Part shown: in pieces, positions 1 to 9,947 of the stretch
Layout of the letters: the number at the start of each line of letters is the position of its first letter
Position numbering within the stretch: the stretch's first letter is position 1
Assembly: GCA_964036045.1 (NCBI GenBank)
Contig: OZ038382.1
Span: 152,966,961 to 153,030,960, forward strand
Length of the DNA stretch: 64,000 nt
Direction of reading: 5' to 3'
From: Eutreptiella sp. 'Long Island Sound 2002'
Taxonomy: Eukaryota > Euglenozoa > Euglenophyceae > Eutreptiales > Eutreptiaceae
The notes under the pieces: model-generated
What the model was told of the DNA's origin: nothing
Database searches by the model: none
The model's input: only the letters and a program-made list of their open reading frames with translations
Program-made: the position numbers and the translations under genes

Positions 1-690
1 TTGGAGTCACCATTGAAGTACCAACAAACTGCTGTGCAACACCGCATGACATCCTGCAATGCCCGGGCAGGCGTGTGCTGAGGAGTTTTGTGGAAGTTCC
101 GTTTTCAGCCTTGTAACAAAGAGGGGCCAAAACAAGGGTGCTGTGACCATTGACGACGCTGACAATTTCTACCAACTAATCTCTATTGCAAAAGGAGGTC
201 ACCTGGCGAATGTCTGCAAAATACCAAATTCCCTTGTTACCTCAGTGCTTCAGCGACCAACCGCATACCTCAATGCAGTGCGTGTGTACACACCGTGGGT
301 TAAGTGGTGCCCGGAGCCTACATCAACAATCCAGCCACATTGGCCACGCGAGAGTTTACCCGCCTTCCCACCATCTCTTCCAAACCCTAAGGGGTCTAAC
401 CACTAGAAACAAGTGTTGGCTTCAGTGTTAATAGCGCTGACCCAGCAGGGGCTGCATAACGCCAGTTGTAAGAAAAAACTATTGGAACTTGTCCTCCAGC
501 GTAGTGTGGTGGAGGAGCAGAGAGAGGGGAATGCTATCAGAAACGTACAAAGAAGGTTGGAGACCCTATTGTGATGCACCAAGCCTCCACCATGCCGCTT
601 ACAACGTCAAGTTGCTGCACTCTTTCTCATGCGCGAGGCATCGCGCAAAGTGTTTATCACAAGTGGATGGCATAGTTGGTAGATTTGCAT
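1..690. other. Unassigned left edge, no gene recognised
   Basis: No recognisable gene. Short open stretches occur on the plus strand (for example 59-406 and 489-695), and a frame starting at base 3 reads about 37 codons before a stop. None matches a family I know, and they change frame often. This could be the decayed 5' part of LINE A, which becomes recognisable near 780, or unrelated DNA. Confidence 0.3.
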
Positions 691-778
691 TCTAAATGGT
701 AGACTACTTGTTTGCGCTAAAACCCTGCCACATATTGGTTCTTTCATTCGTTTTCCTCCCGTTTTACCTGTACAATGT

Positions 779-1164
779 TTGCAAAAAAAGCCTTCTTGTC
801 ACCGCAGAACGCAGAGTGCTGCCAAGACAACAGCACATGAACAGAAAGATGAAGAGAATGACCCCGAAGAACAGGAATCAGACAATGGTAGACCGAAGAA
901 GGCTCGGAAGAAGAAGGAAGAACCGGACCTTGGCCTCACGTTGGGTACGGACATCGAGGGGTACCACAAAATCAGATGGGAAGCAGGTTGAGGTAGATAT
1001 GGGGGACCTAAGGCCTACCTATCTACCTACCTACCTACCTGGGGGACGTAAGGCTCGATACGGACAAGAAGACATGCCAGATTAAATGGAGGGATCCCCC
1101 TATAAGCTTCTACTCCGTCACCTATGAGAAGCTCCAATCCGCTCAAATTGCCACGGGTTTTGCT
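779..1164 (+). pseudogene. LINE A N-terminal charged region (broken)
   Basis: Frame 779-991 encodes an acidic then Lys/Arg-rich segment (motifs DEENDPEEQE and KKARKKKEE) ending at a TGA. The adjacent frame then continues through VEVDMGDLR to the 1014 insertion. After the insertion a third frame runs LDTDKKTCQIKW and on without a stop into the AlkB coding frame. The pieces look like one protein broken by two frame changes. Family knowledge gives no function for the charged region; a nucleic-acid-binding role is only a guess from its composition. Confidence 0.45.
1001..1053 (+). repeat. Tail-only LINE-like insertion with 13-bp direct repeats
   Basis: GGGGGACCTAAGG (1001-1013) and GGGGGACGTAAGG (1041-1053) flank a 27-base tract made of CTAC/CTAT units (1014-1040). 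Removing one repeat copy plus the tract (40 bases) joins MGDLR to LDTDKK in frame. The tract resembles the TACC-repeat tail that ends LINE B at 32024. I infer a maximally 5'-truncated LINE insertion that left only its tail and a target-site duplication, shifting the frame by one base. Microsatellite expansion is the alternative. Confidence 0.55.
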
Positions 1165-2016
1165 ATGGGCCCCATTTCCTTTCACCCGTCCCAACCTTAT
1201 CTACAGGTTGACGCACTCCTACACCTCGACCCCTCGGTGGCTGAGGAGGATCGCCCGGCGGAAGCAGGAGTGCGAGCGGGCCTCAACATCGGCGCGGGGG
1301 CCTTCCTCAAGGACTACATCGCCAACTACAAGGAGCATCAAACACTCCTACGCCCGCCTCGCCGCCCGCCGCGACAAGAAGATCGACAAACGGAGGACCT
1401 CACGGAGGAGGACCTCCCGGGCTTACGCATCATCGAGTACGTCATCGACATGACTATGGAGGCCACCCCAATGGCCCACCTCGAGAAGCAGGAATGGGAG
1501 CGAGAGACTGGCAGAAGCAAGCTGCACTACGGATGGAAGTATGTGGATGCCTCCCACACCCTCGAAAGAGCGGAGGAACTCCCCACGGAGCTCATGAATC
1601 TCATCGACAACCTCATGGACGCTAAAGACTCGGAGGACATCCCCCTGCTGGCAGTGCAGCCCAACCAAGTCAGCGTGAACGACTATGAACCTGGGGTGGG
1701 CATAGGATGGCATAAGGACATCGATGACCTAGGCGACACTATCACCTCGATATCACTCATGGGGGCTACCACCATGGAGTTCTGTAAAGGAAATGGCCCG
1801 GTGGTGAGTGTGCGGGTACCACGATACTCCGCCCTCCAAATCACGGGAGAACTTCGAGAACATTGGCAGCATCAGGTGCCCTACCGCATGAGGGATGTGG
1901 TGGATGGGGCCAAAATCCGTCGAGACCGACGAGTGGCGGTCATCCTTCGCAACGTGCAGTGTGCTCCGGACGCCGAGCCCGACGCCGAAGCTCAAAACGG
2001 CAGCGGGCAAGCTTAG
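1165..2016 (+). CDS. AlkB-like 2-oxoglutarate/Fe(II) dioxygenase domain of LINE A
   Basis: 283 codons from the first ATG; the frame is open upstream to 1012, so the true protein is longer. The AlkB core lies around residues 160-260. It has NDYEPGVGIGWHKD with the HxD iron ligands (His and Asp of HKD), then ISLMGATTMEF, a candidate distal His in HWQHQVPYRM, and an Arg-rich RRDRRVAVILRN motif where AlkB proteins bind 2-oxoglutarate. AlkB enzymes remove alkyl groups from nucleic acid bases. In a LINE it could repair or modify element RNA or cDNA (inference). It is followed by a different-frame endonuclease; a 10-C run at about 2070 probably marks the frameshift that separated them. Confidence 0.75.
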   Translation: MGPISFHPSQPYLQVDALLHLDPSVAEEDRPAEAGVRAGLNIGAGAFLKDYIANYKEHQTLLRPPRRPPRQEDRQTEDLTEEDLPGLRIIEYVIDMTMEATPMAHLEKQEWERETGRSKLHYGWKYVDASHTLERAEELPTELMNLIDNLMDAKDSEDIPLLAVQPNQVSVNDYEPGVGIGWHKDIDDLGDTITSISLMGATTMEFCKGNGPVVSVRVPRYSALQITGELREHWQHQVPYRMRDVVDGAKIRRDRRVAVILRNVQCAPDAEPDAEAQNGSGQA

Positions 2017-2135
2017 CGAACTGCTTCAACGCCTCGGCGTCCCTCAACCCAGCGCGCATCGTTTGAGCACCCCCCCCCCCATCCTCTGAACCCCTCCGCC
2101 CCCGCCCCACTCCTAAAAACCCACGACCTTCACGC

Positions 2136-2993
2136 TTGCCCGACCTGGCATGCTTTGGTCTTGAGGCCCCTGCCGTGACCAATTGGAGGCAAAGTAAGGG
2201 GTATGTGCGCCCAGCTGCAAAGCTCAACAACCCCCCGCCCCCCACATTCAAAATCCTTTCAAACAACCTGGAAAAAAAACCCCCCACCCCCTTCATTTTC
2301 CACCACCTACAAAAAGGGTACCATGTCTTGCTCCTCCAGGAACTGAACGAAGAGCCCAGCCTCCCACACATCTTTAGCCACGGGGGGGAAAAATGCAAAT
2401 TTTTCACCAAAATGAACAAGAGAGAGAAAAAGAATGGCACTGCCATCGTGGTCTCTTCGGCTTTGCGGCCCTACACAAAATTTGTTCTGAACTCGGACAA
2501 CGATGGAGTCATGTGCTCGGTTGAAAGAACCCTCCCGGGCGGCCCTCCAACACTCCTCACTTCTCTCTACTCTCCCCCGCCCGCAATTACCAGGCGCCCT
2601 CTGATTGAAATCAACCTGTCGCGTCTTCTATCCCGATACCCTTACCATGTGGTGGGAGGTGATTTCAACTGCATCCGCAATCCCCATCTGGACTCCTTGC
2701 ACGCCGACTCCAACCCCTGGGCCTGGGTCACTGCCAAAACTTCGGGCAGTAACCCGTCATGGATCGATACGCACCGACACATGCACAGCACTGCCCTGGG
2801 GTGGACCCGACCGGCGTCCAAGAACAGATTGGACTACATCTTTGTTTCGAGGAGCCTCTTCCATGACCAAAAAATTGCTGACGCTTCAATCCTCTATGGT
2901 GATTGCTCTACCGACCACCACCCTGTCACAGCACAACTGCACTCACCCCTCATCCCCACACGGTCCCCCCCAGCCCCCCGTAAACGCTTCTGA
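2136..2993 (+). CDS. APE-type endonuclease domain of LINE A
   Basis: 285 codons with the signatures of the exonuclease-endonuclease-phosphatase fold used by LINEs to nick target DNA. FKILSNNL is near residue 45, the metal-binding Glu in LLLQELN near 70, GGDFNCIRNPHLDS near 178, NRLDYIFVS near 235 and the STDHHPV catalytic Asp-His motif near 264. The start is arbitrary because the real protein begins upstream in the AlkB frame. The frame ends at TGA 2991-2993, and the same frame continues beyond it with RLKKQELL, so this stop is probably a nonsense mutation, possibly Trp to stop. Confidence 0.8.
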   Translation: MPDLACFGLEAPAVTNWRQSKGYVRPAAKLNNPPPPTFKILSNNLEKKPPTPFIFHHLQKGYHVLLLQELNEEPSLPHIFSHGGEKCKFFTKMNKREKKNGTAIVVSSALRPYTKFVLNSDNDGVMCSVERTLPGGPPTLLTSLYSPPPAITRRPLIEINLSRLLSRYPYHVVGGDFNCIRNPHLDSLHADSNPWAWVTAKTSGSNPSWIDTHRHMHSTALGWTRPASKNRLDYIFVSRSLFHDQKIADASILYGDCSTDHHPVTAQLHSPLIPTRSPPAPRKRF

Positions 2994-3540
2994 AGGCTAA
3001 AGAAACAAGAATTGCTTCGTCTTCAAGGCGGACTGCAACCCCTCGAGGAATGGTGTGAGGACTTTAACAAACACCTCCCTGACGTCCCGACCGCCGACCT
3101 GGTCCCGATAGTGGACGCCATTCTCCGAGAGTGCTCGGAGGCCTACCACTCGATTACCACCCCGGCGGGAGGGACAGCCCCGTCCAAAATCCAGAAAGAA
3201 TTCACCCAATTGGCCAATGCCCTCCCCCCAGCCTCCCACCCCCGTTTCGGAGAAAAAATGAGGCAGCTCAACGACTACCTCGATGAATGGCAGAAAGCGA
3301 AACAGAAATCGGCCCGGACTGCGGTACACAGAGCGATCGTCCAGGGCCGCCAACTGAAGAGTGCCATCCAGAAACACCTCCAACCCCCGGATCAGGCTCC
3401 AATCTCCCTCAGGCGCTCTGACGGGACCCTTGCTACAGACACCAAAGAGGTTGCAAAGATGTTTTCAGATACGCTCCTCCACTTGGGAGGTTCGCCTGAC
3501 TACACCCCCCCCCGACGATTTCGGGGAGCGCCTCCTGAGC
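2994..3540 (+). pseudogene. LINE A region between endonuclease and RT (frame 1 of 3)
   Basis: This is the same frame as the endonuclease after its TGA. It encodes a helical linker typical of the segment between endonuclease and RT in LINEs, running through EWCEDFNKHLPDV and LRRSDGTLATDTKEVAKMF. That last stretch resembles the segment just before the RT domain in many LINEs. The frame loses sense at the C run near 3504-3512, after which the RT continues in another frame. Confidence 0.6.
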
Positions 3541-4200
3541 CACACCCCCCAGTTCCCTCCGGGCACAGAAACTCAGGACATCCCGGACATGACATGGTCA
3601 GAGTTTACTGACATCCTCCACTCGGCTAACCCGCGCAAGGCAGGAGGAGACGACCAAACCAACACCTACCTGCTCTCCGCCCTCCCCCCCAACCTGCAGA
3701 CACTCTTCTTTCTGGTGGTAAATCGCTTCCTGCATGAGCCCCTACCACCCCACTGGACGACCGCCCAAGTATGTTTGATCTACAAGAAAAACTGCCCCCA
3801 CGACCCCGCAAACTACCGCCCAATAGCCCTGTTAAACACTGTCTACAAGCTAGTGGCCCGCCACGCCGCCTCTGCCCTCCACACCTTCATCACAGATCAT
3901 TCCCTCATGCACCACAGCCAGCTCGGGGGCATGCCTAATTTCCGAACCATGGACCACCTTTTCCACGTCACGGCAGAAATCGCCCGATGCCCCCAGGCCT
4001 ATTTTTTTTACATAGATTTCAACAAGGCCTTTAACAGCGTTCCCCACCCCACCCTCCGTCGGGTCCTCCACCACTATCGAATGCCGGCGGGGCTGGTCGA
4101 CCTGATCAGTGGACTCTACGCCCACCCCCAGGATGCTCCCCTTGTCAACAATGTCACACCCTACCACTACCTCCAAACCAGGGGCCTGCCAGGGCTGCCC
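3500..4200 (+). pseudogene. LINE A reverse transcriptase, fingers and palm start (frame 2 of 3)
   Basis: Real coding sense in this frame starts near 3500. It carries the non-LTR RT signatures NPRKAGGDDQTNTYLL, PPHWTTAQVCLIYKK, NYRPIALLNTVYKLVA, HHSQLGGMPNFRT and FYIDFNKAFNSVPHPTL (motif A region, Asp of IDFNKAF). It breaks near 4190, where the QTRG motif is followed by the GCPMSP motif in the next frame, consistent with a one- or two-base indel. Confidence 0.8.
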
Positions 4201-5369
4201 CATGTCCCCTGTCCTGTTCATCCTTTATTCTAACGTGCTGCTCCATGCAGCCCCTCAACCCTCTCCGTTGGAGAGACCCGCCGAGACCTCTGCACACGCT
4301 TTTATCGATGACAAATTGTACCGATCACCCTCCCAGACCTACATCCTAAAGTTAATTGACTTCTATGACACGGACGCCAGGACATGGGGGCTCCAAATGA
4401 ACTGTGACAAGTCAGAGGTGCACGCCCTGGGTGGCGTCCGACAGCATGACTTCCAGAGCCCAAGCGGCTTCACACGTTCTACTGTCGACCTGGATACCAA
4501 ACAGCCACGGAAGGGCTACAAATACCTGGGAGTTTACATCTACAACGATAAGCACCCCCCGCAACTCCGACACCAAATACACTCGGAACTGAACAGCTAC
4601 TTCGTACACCTCTCCCCGCTTTGCCTCACCCTACCTGAGCTGGTTAAACTGGTGAATGTCCAACTGATACCAATCCTCACCTACCGCCTCATAGTCCACC
4701 CTTTTCTCCCCAGCGAAATAGATGAGCTCACGGCAGCGGTCTGGAAAGGGCTTGCTACGCATGGCAGAATCTCGCCCAAAGTCTCCACTAAGGACATATA
4801 CCAGCCACGTGCTAAGCTGGGGCTAGGCCTCCGCCACCTGGGAATAGCGGTTCACAAGTGTTTTGTTGAGGCGGGACTAGGGTACCTAAACCAGGACGGA
4901 CCCCCGGCCAGTTGTGCGGCAGTTAGAGACGCCCTCCTATTGACACGACAAAATTCCCTTCAAGATAGCTTCCTGGATGCGGCCAACCGCCTGAGTCTTC
5001 GATTCCACGCCCGTGGACCATGGAGCCCCTGCCTCCCCTGTGAGCTACGCGAGCGAGAACGACTGTATGCTGCACCCCGAAATGCCCCGCCCTGCCTGGC
5101 CACGGTTACCAAAGTCTACAAAAAAACAGCCACCATTTGCTTTGACACCGGGGAATCCGCTACCATCACGGAACGGAGTAATTTCACTTTCACCCCCCCC
5201 AACACCCCTCCTCTCCCCCCGGGTGACATCACCCACTACCACCTTTTCCCACCCTTTTCTTCCCCGCAAACCCGCAACCCCGACATCCCGGTTCCTCTTC
5301 AAGCGGACCTCATGAATAGCACCTGTGAATGCCACTGGTTCCACCTCCCTAACCTCCGTCACGTTCTAA
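4170..5369 (+). pseudogene. LINE A reverse transcriptase, catalytic FIDD to C-terminal region (frame 3 of 3)
   Basis: The open frame begins at 4109 and runs to a stop at 5431, but only about 4170-5369 belongs to the LINE. It carries GCPMSPVLFILYSN, the catalytic AFIDD motif, GLQMNCDKSE and YLGVYIYND, followed by the RT thumb and an uncharacterised C-terminal region. The last ~20 codons (5370-5431) are read from the LTR of element 5, so the stop at 5431 is not native. No RNase H domain is visible before the truncation. Confidence 0.75.
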
Positions 5370-5566
5370 TAAAGAAGGTCCCTACCAGGAACGGCCCCCG
5401 CTGTGCCCCTTCCGCCTGTCACCCCTGCTGACTTGCTCCTGATCAGCGATTGCATTTCTCAAAATCCAGGGTCCAAAATCCAAAAATATAGAAAGTAAAA
5501 TCCTCCTTCAACCCTGAACAGCAACCAGATCCCACAAATACAGCAATAACCCAATCCACAATCCAA
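5370..5566 (-). repeat. Element 5 3' LTR, first part
   Basis: Near-identical to 63655-63851. The match begins at TAAAGAAGG in both copies; at the right-hand copy that point sits immediately next to the primer-binding site. The LTR continues at 37967 on the far side of element 1. Confidence 0.75.
5562..5566. repeat. Target-site duplication TCCAA, left of element 1
   Basis: Matches 37962-37966. The unoccupied site is visible at 63847-63851 in the other LTR of element 5. Confidence 0.9.
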
Positions 5567-5963
5567 TGTAACGGCAGCAGTGACAGCACTCAGATTATAC
5601 ATCAATGTGATCAGAATTTCAATGATTCTCAGATGTACATTAGTGCAGTAAATTTTCCGCTTGTTTTCATGTTTTCCGTTCGCCGCCAGATGTCGCCTGT
5701 GAGCGCGCGTCGAGTCGCATTTGTCTTTCGTGATTTCCCAATCGGATTTATTTAAATTATTTCGAATGATTTCACGTTGTGTCATTATGTGCGCTGAATG
5801 CGCATTGAGATTCTATGTCGCTCCCAGAGGCTGGATATGGGTCTGAAGAGGGTCATGTGGGTTCGGAGATATCAGGGGCAGTGTCGGGCGTTACGACCCC
5901 TGGGGCATCAAGGCTACAGGCTTCGCAGTTACAAGAAAGATCAACCACTATGCAGCGGTTACA
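5567..5963 (+). repeat. Element 1 5' LTR
   Basis: 397 bp, TG...CA ends extended to TGTAAC...GTTACA, 99% identical to 37565-37961. It contains the gag start codon (ATG 5815). Confidence 0.92.
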
Positions 5964-7769
5964 TGGTAGCAGAGGAAATCATGACTCTGCTTCTGGAATC
6001 TTCACGGACACTCTGAGATCATCGGACTTTAGCGGGGCTATCACTCGTAGAGAGTCACTGCGTGTTCCCCCTGAGGTTACCTTCGTGGCATCTCCCCAGC
6101 AAACCGAGGATCATCCTTCAGAGTGCCCTTACTGTGGCCATAGACATTGGCCTGGAGTTCATACTTGTGCTGATTGTTGTGTGAACGCCCCACCCAACCT
6201 TAAACCCGGTCGAGAATCTCCCTCCTCGAGTGAATCTGGTTCCAGCTCTCACGCTTTGCCTGATCTTGAAGACAGCAGCAGCGAAGGAGAGCCAGATGAT
6301 ACTGGAATTAGTGGTGAAGACTGGGAAAACCACTTCAAGGAAATCTGGAATCAGGAATTCCTGAACCGCCAGAATTGGCTGCTTGCGGAGGCGAGCTACC
6401 GAGGCCGCCTGAGGGACTGGTTCAGGGCGTCGTGCCAGTTCATCAGGGACAGCGGCCGGTTGCGATTTGACGCCCAATTGCAGGAGCAAGAGGACTGGGA
6501 GGAGCTGATGGACCAGTTCGACCACCAGGCCGCCGTAACCGTGCAGATGGCCATCATCGCCGAGGAGAGACGCCAGAATGTGCGTCAGCACGCTGGTCCG
6601 TCGGGCGCCTGGGGTCCGAACGACGACGAGGTCGACGAAACGAGGTGTGATTCGACGCATTCTCACCTCTCCAGGGAGCAACTGTCCAAGCTTCCCAACT
6701 CCAACTCCAGTGTTGACAGCTGGGTTGATGAAGTGAGAAGCAAGGGGAAAGGTACGAGATGCCCGTCGTGTGGCGAGTGTGCCAAGGACTGCTCCTGTCG
6801 ACGACAGATTTCGTCGCTGGAAGACAGGGTGAAGGAGCTGAAGAAGGCCGCCAAGGAGAAAAAGAGGGATGACGACAGCAAGTGGAAGGAGATGGAGCAG
6901 AAGCTGGAAAACCTCACGAATCTGGTACAAAATCTGAGCACCTCTGGGCTCACTGGACCAGCGCCTACAATGGCAAGCCACCCAGCACCTACCTCCTCAG
7001 CTGCACCTGCATCCACGCCTTACGGCGTTCCACATTCTCCAGCACCCCCAGCTTTTACTGGTCACATCCCAGCTTTTACTGGAAATTCTGGTATCCCACC
7101 TACTGGATTTGGAAGTCCTATTGGGTTGAATCTGGGTACCGAAGGAGGAGAATCTTCGTCGGAGAGGTCTATACTGTCTGTTGGTACTGTCGAAGATATT
7201 GATGGAGAAGCAAGGACCACCGTGAAGGAGAGATCAATGGCCTTGAAGAAGAAGGACCGGCGGCCGAAGGAAAACGAGGCCAAATTGAAGGAAAAGCAGA
7301 AGAAATTGAAGGAGATGAGGCTGCATCAAGCACAACCGACGCCGTTTGTGCAGCCTACTGTGGACCAGGCGTTGCTGCCGGCCGCAATTGCGCAGGCACA
7401 GGCAATGGGAGGCGCCGCTGTCAACCCAGTGTTTGTCAATCCGGTTGGCACATCCACAGGATTCAACCTGAACCACCTGCTCAACCCGTTGCACATGAGG
7501 CTCCGAGGCTCCGTGATGAAGCAGCCCAAGTTCTCAGGGCACCCAAATTACTGGGCGTCCTTCGAGAGGCAGTTCATGGTCTGGCTGCAGACGGAGAAAC
7601 TGGACAAGGAGCTCTGGATTCTCGGGTTGATGGACTGTTTGACTGGCAAACTCAGAGAAAGTACATATAATCTCTATGTGGAAAGACAAAATCAAGGAGA
7701 TCCCCTGACTTATGAAGAGCTGTACCGAAGTCTCAAGAAGAAAGGCTCTCGACTTCCTGAAGATCATTA
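5815..7769 (+). CDS. Element 1 gag, N-terminal part (interrupted by element 2)
   Basis: The ATG at 5815 lies inside the 5' LTR; 49 codons precede the PBS and the frame continues through it. The protein has an early CPYCGHRHWPGVHTCADCC Cys/His cluster (residues 103-120), an acidic Ser-rich stretch, a second Cys cluster CPSCGECAKDCSC (residue ~318) and a coiled coil with alternating Lys/Glu (~335-370). A Pro/Ala-rich linker, a second Lys/Glu helix and the capsid-like region (KQPKFSGHPNYWASFERQF, ~570) follow. Coding stops at 7769, where element 2 inserted after LPEDHY; the open frame to 7875 is read from the LTR of element 2. The rest of gag resumes at 18541. Gag proteins form the cytoplasmic particle that packages element RNA. 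Confidence 0.85.
5964..5976 (+). other. Primer-binding site, element 1 (initiator tRNA-Met)
   Basis: TGGTAGCAGAGG follows the LTR directly. It is complementary to the 3' end (CCTCTGCTACCA) of animal-type initiator tRNA-Met. It is also read in frame within gag as H-G-S-R-G. Confidence 0.85.
7765..7769. repeat. Target-site duplication CATTA, left of element 2
   Basis: Identical to 18536-18540. Confidence 0.95.
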
Positions 7770-8301
7770 TGAAAGTGCTGCCCTGGGTCGTTGTGGGTGC
7801 CGGAGGGCTCGGGGCCGGCAAGACCAGTGGGGCAGGCACGCGAGGAGTCTCCCTGGATGTTGTTATTGGGGGTAGAACCGGATACTCGGACACCAACAGA
7901 GGCGAGAGCAGCGACAACAGAAGCAAGGTCCATGCTGATTGTTATCCGGCAGAAAATCCCAGTCTATGAAGAAAATTGAGGGGAATTATTCTAAATACAT
8001 CTGAGTGTCCAAAACTGTCTGAAAAGATTTAAATAATCCATTTATGTAAAAAGGTTTGGCCGATCTGGCCCGCGAGCGCGCGTCAGCGGCAAATGGCGAT
8101 TCCAGCTAAAATAGCGGAACGCGGCGGATTTACGGGAAATGGACCGCGGAATCAAATCCGGCATATCAGAAATATATAGGAAATATCCTGTGACTGAGCT
8201 GCGAGGCGGCAATTCCGCCGAAGCAAAGAAAATGACCAAAATGTAGCCAATCTGGGCAGAATGTCTGAAAATCTGAGCAGATGGGGCTAGCCGCACTTAC
8301 A
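7770..8301 (-). repeat. Element 2 3' LTR
   Basis: 532 bp. On the minus strand it starts TGTAAGTG and ends CACTTTCA. It is the same sequence as 18004-18535. Confidence 0.95.
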
Positions 8302-8316
8302 CTCCCCCTCCAAAAA
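8302..8316 (-). other. Polypurine tract, element 2
   Basis: Minus strand TTTTTGGAGGGGGAG directly precedes the 3' LTR; this is the expected plus-strand primer site. Confidence 0.85.
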
Positions 8317-9947
8317 CACACTGGGGTGTGTCGCTACGTCAACGAAGAACGTAGTGCGGGTAAGTCCCAGAAAAACATAGAAATGTAGCCTTGATGGGGC
8401 GAAATCTGCTTGATCTGACCTGATTTGGGCTGAATTGGCACTGAATCAGGCTGGATGAACCTGAAATGAGACAGAATGAGAAGTGACGAACAGTCCTCCG
8501 TGCTGTAAAACATTAGGTCAAGGGCTAGAAAGCATGTAAACGTATCGAGAATCGATACCAAACCATGCATTGGTTGAGAATGAGGTAGATTATTGGTGGA
8601 TTGAGTGGGGGGATCAAGAATTGGAGTGACATCTCAGCGCTCTGGCACAGTTTCGCTGTCGCGGGCACGCTACGGTGTCCTCGCCGAACTCTACATCGTG
8701 TTATCCCGCTTTTGTCGTTCTGAACAGTGCAGCATGTGGCTCAGAATTGGCGCATCTGGTGGATGATCACAAAATTGAGCAAGATTGAGAGTCAAATTGA
8801 GCAGAGATTGAGGGGATTAAGCAATCACAGAGAGATTAAACAAATACACATGTAGTCTACAGACCCTAAGTGAACCACCGAAGGTATAGATGTCTTTCCG
8901 TTCACTTAGATCTAAACAGATCTTTGAGGAATGAGTGGATATGACAAGGCAATCAACCTAAATTGTCCTAACATGAGTACATTCCCTGAGATGAAGGTGA
9001 AATGAAGCGGAATGTCTGGAACTGAAACTGCTAACACTTTCGTTTAGACTAAAGTTAATATATATTGTCGTTTATTCAGCTCAATTGTGCTTTCCGGCAC
9101 GTTGGTTCGCGAGCATCTAACAGATTCTATGAAAATGTGGATCATGTGATGATGCATCATGATGGGACATGCTGGCCCTGGATCCTTGGCATGTAACGCG
9201 CCGAAGGTTCACTGAAGGCGCTTTACTGACATTATATAACTGAGAGACACCGAATTTACAATGGCGGTGGTGTCAATCGACTTGGACAAGGCCAATCTTT
9301 CGATGGAGTCCCACAAGACACTTGGATTCACCATTTTCGACAGTTTCAGGTCGGATTGAGCTCACGTTGGCGTGTGCCAAAAATACAACGAAGCTTACGG
9401 ACTTCAGAGGTTGCTGTTAGAAGTCCCTAGAGCTCCTAGATGAATATTGTCTGAACAATTGACGTCTGGGTTTTGCACAACAGTGGCAGAATGATGGACA
9501 AACCTGAGAAATTCAAGGTAAATTTGAGGATCCTGGATCTGAATCTGGACTTTGGCGTCAGCATCACAGCAAATGAAGGTAAGATCTGAGTTCCTGGCGT
9601 CGCATCTGGTGCAGCCAGTACTACAGGGGATGCCTGTAGGGGTGAATGTCGCTGGCCAGCGTTTTGATTATGTACATTTGCTTCCATCTGCACGAGTAGC
9701 CAAATTCCAAAGATGCACAGACCAACAGAGACAAGATTACCCCGAATCTGCCTGAATTAAGCCTGAGTTTGGTTTTTTTCTGAACACGGCAGCACACTCC
9801 GTCAGCGTATCTACGCCTTGTCTGCCTAACGGAGACCAAAGAAAAGTTGATTGACGTCAAATTATCAAACATTCGCAGTTCTCCACATCATGACATAAAC
9901 AGAAAGAATGAACAGTGGATTGAGCAGAATGTGGTAGGATGGCTTCC
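8317..9947 (-). other. Element 2 3' internal non-coding region
   Basis: About 1.6 kb between the pol stop and the polypurine tract, AT-richer than the coding part. I see no convincing frame on either strand and no clear repeat. Confidence 0.6.

Larger units (their letters stand above)
780..5369 (+). mobile_element. LINE A: non-LTR retrotransposon with AlkB domain, interrupted
   Basis: All coding pieces are on the plus strand in the order charged N-terminal region, AlkB-like dioxygenase, APE-type endonuclease, reverse transcriptase. That is a LINE-type polyprotein with an extra AlkB domain near the N terminus. The frame breaks at a small insertion (1014-1053), at C runs (2070-2080, about 3504-3512), near 4190, and at an in-frame TGA (2991). 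The right boundary at 5370 is where sequence shared with the far right end of the window begins, the LTR of element 5. The rest of this LINE should therefore lie beyond the window on the other side of element 5. The left boundary is uncertain. Confidence 0.75.

Noticed and set aside
5370-5431. Native C terminus of LINE A at 5431
   Set aside because: These codons lie in the LTR of element 5, which is repeated at 63655, so the stop is accidental.
7712-8296. Independent genes in 7712-8296 and the identical 18004-18535
   Set aside because: The two blocks are the identical LTRs of element 2; the frames there are gag N terminus or shadows.
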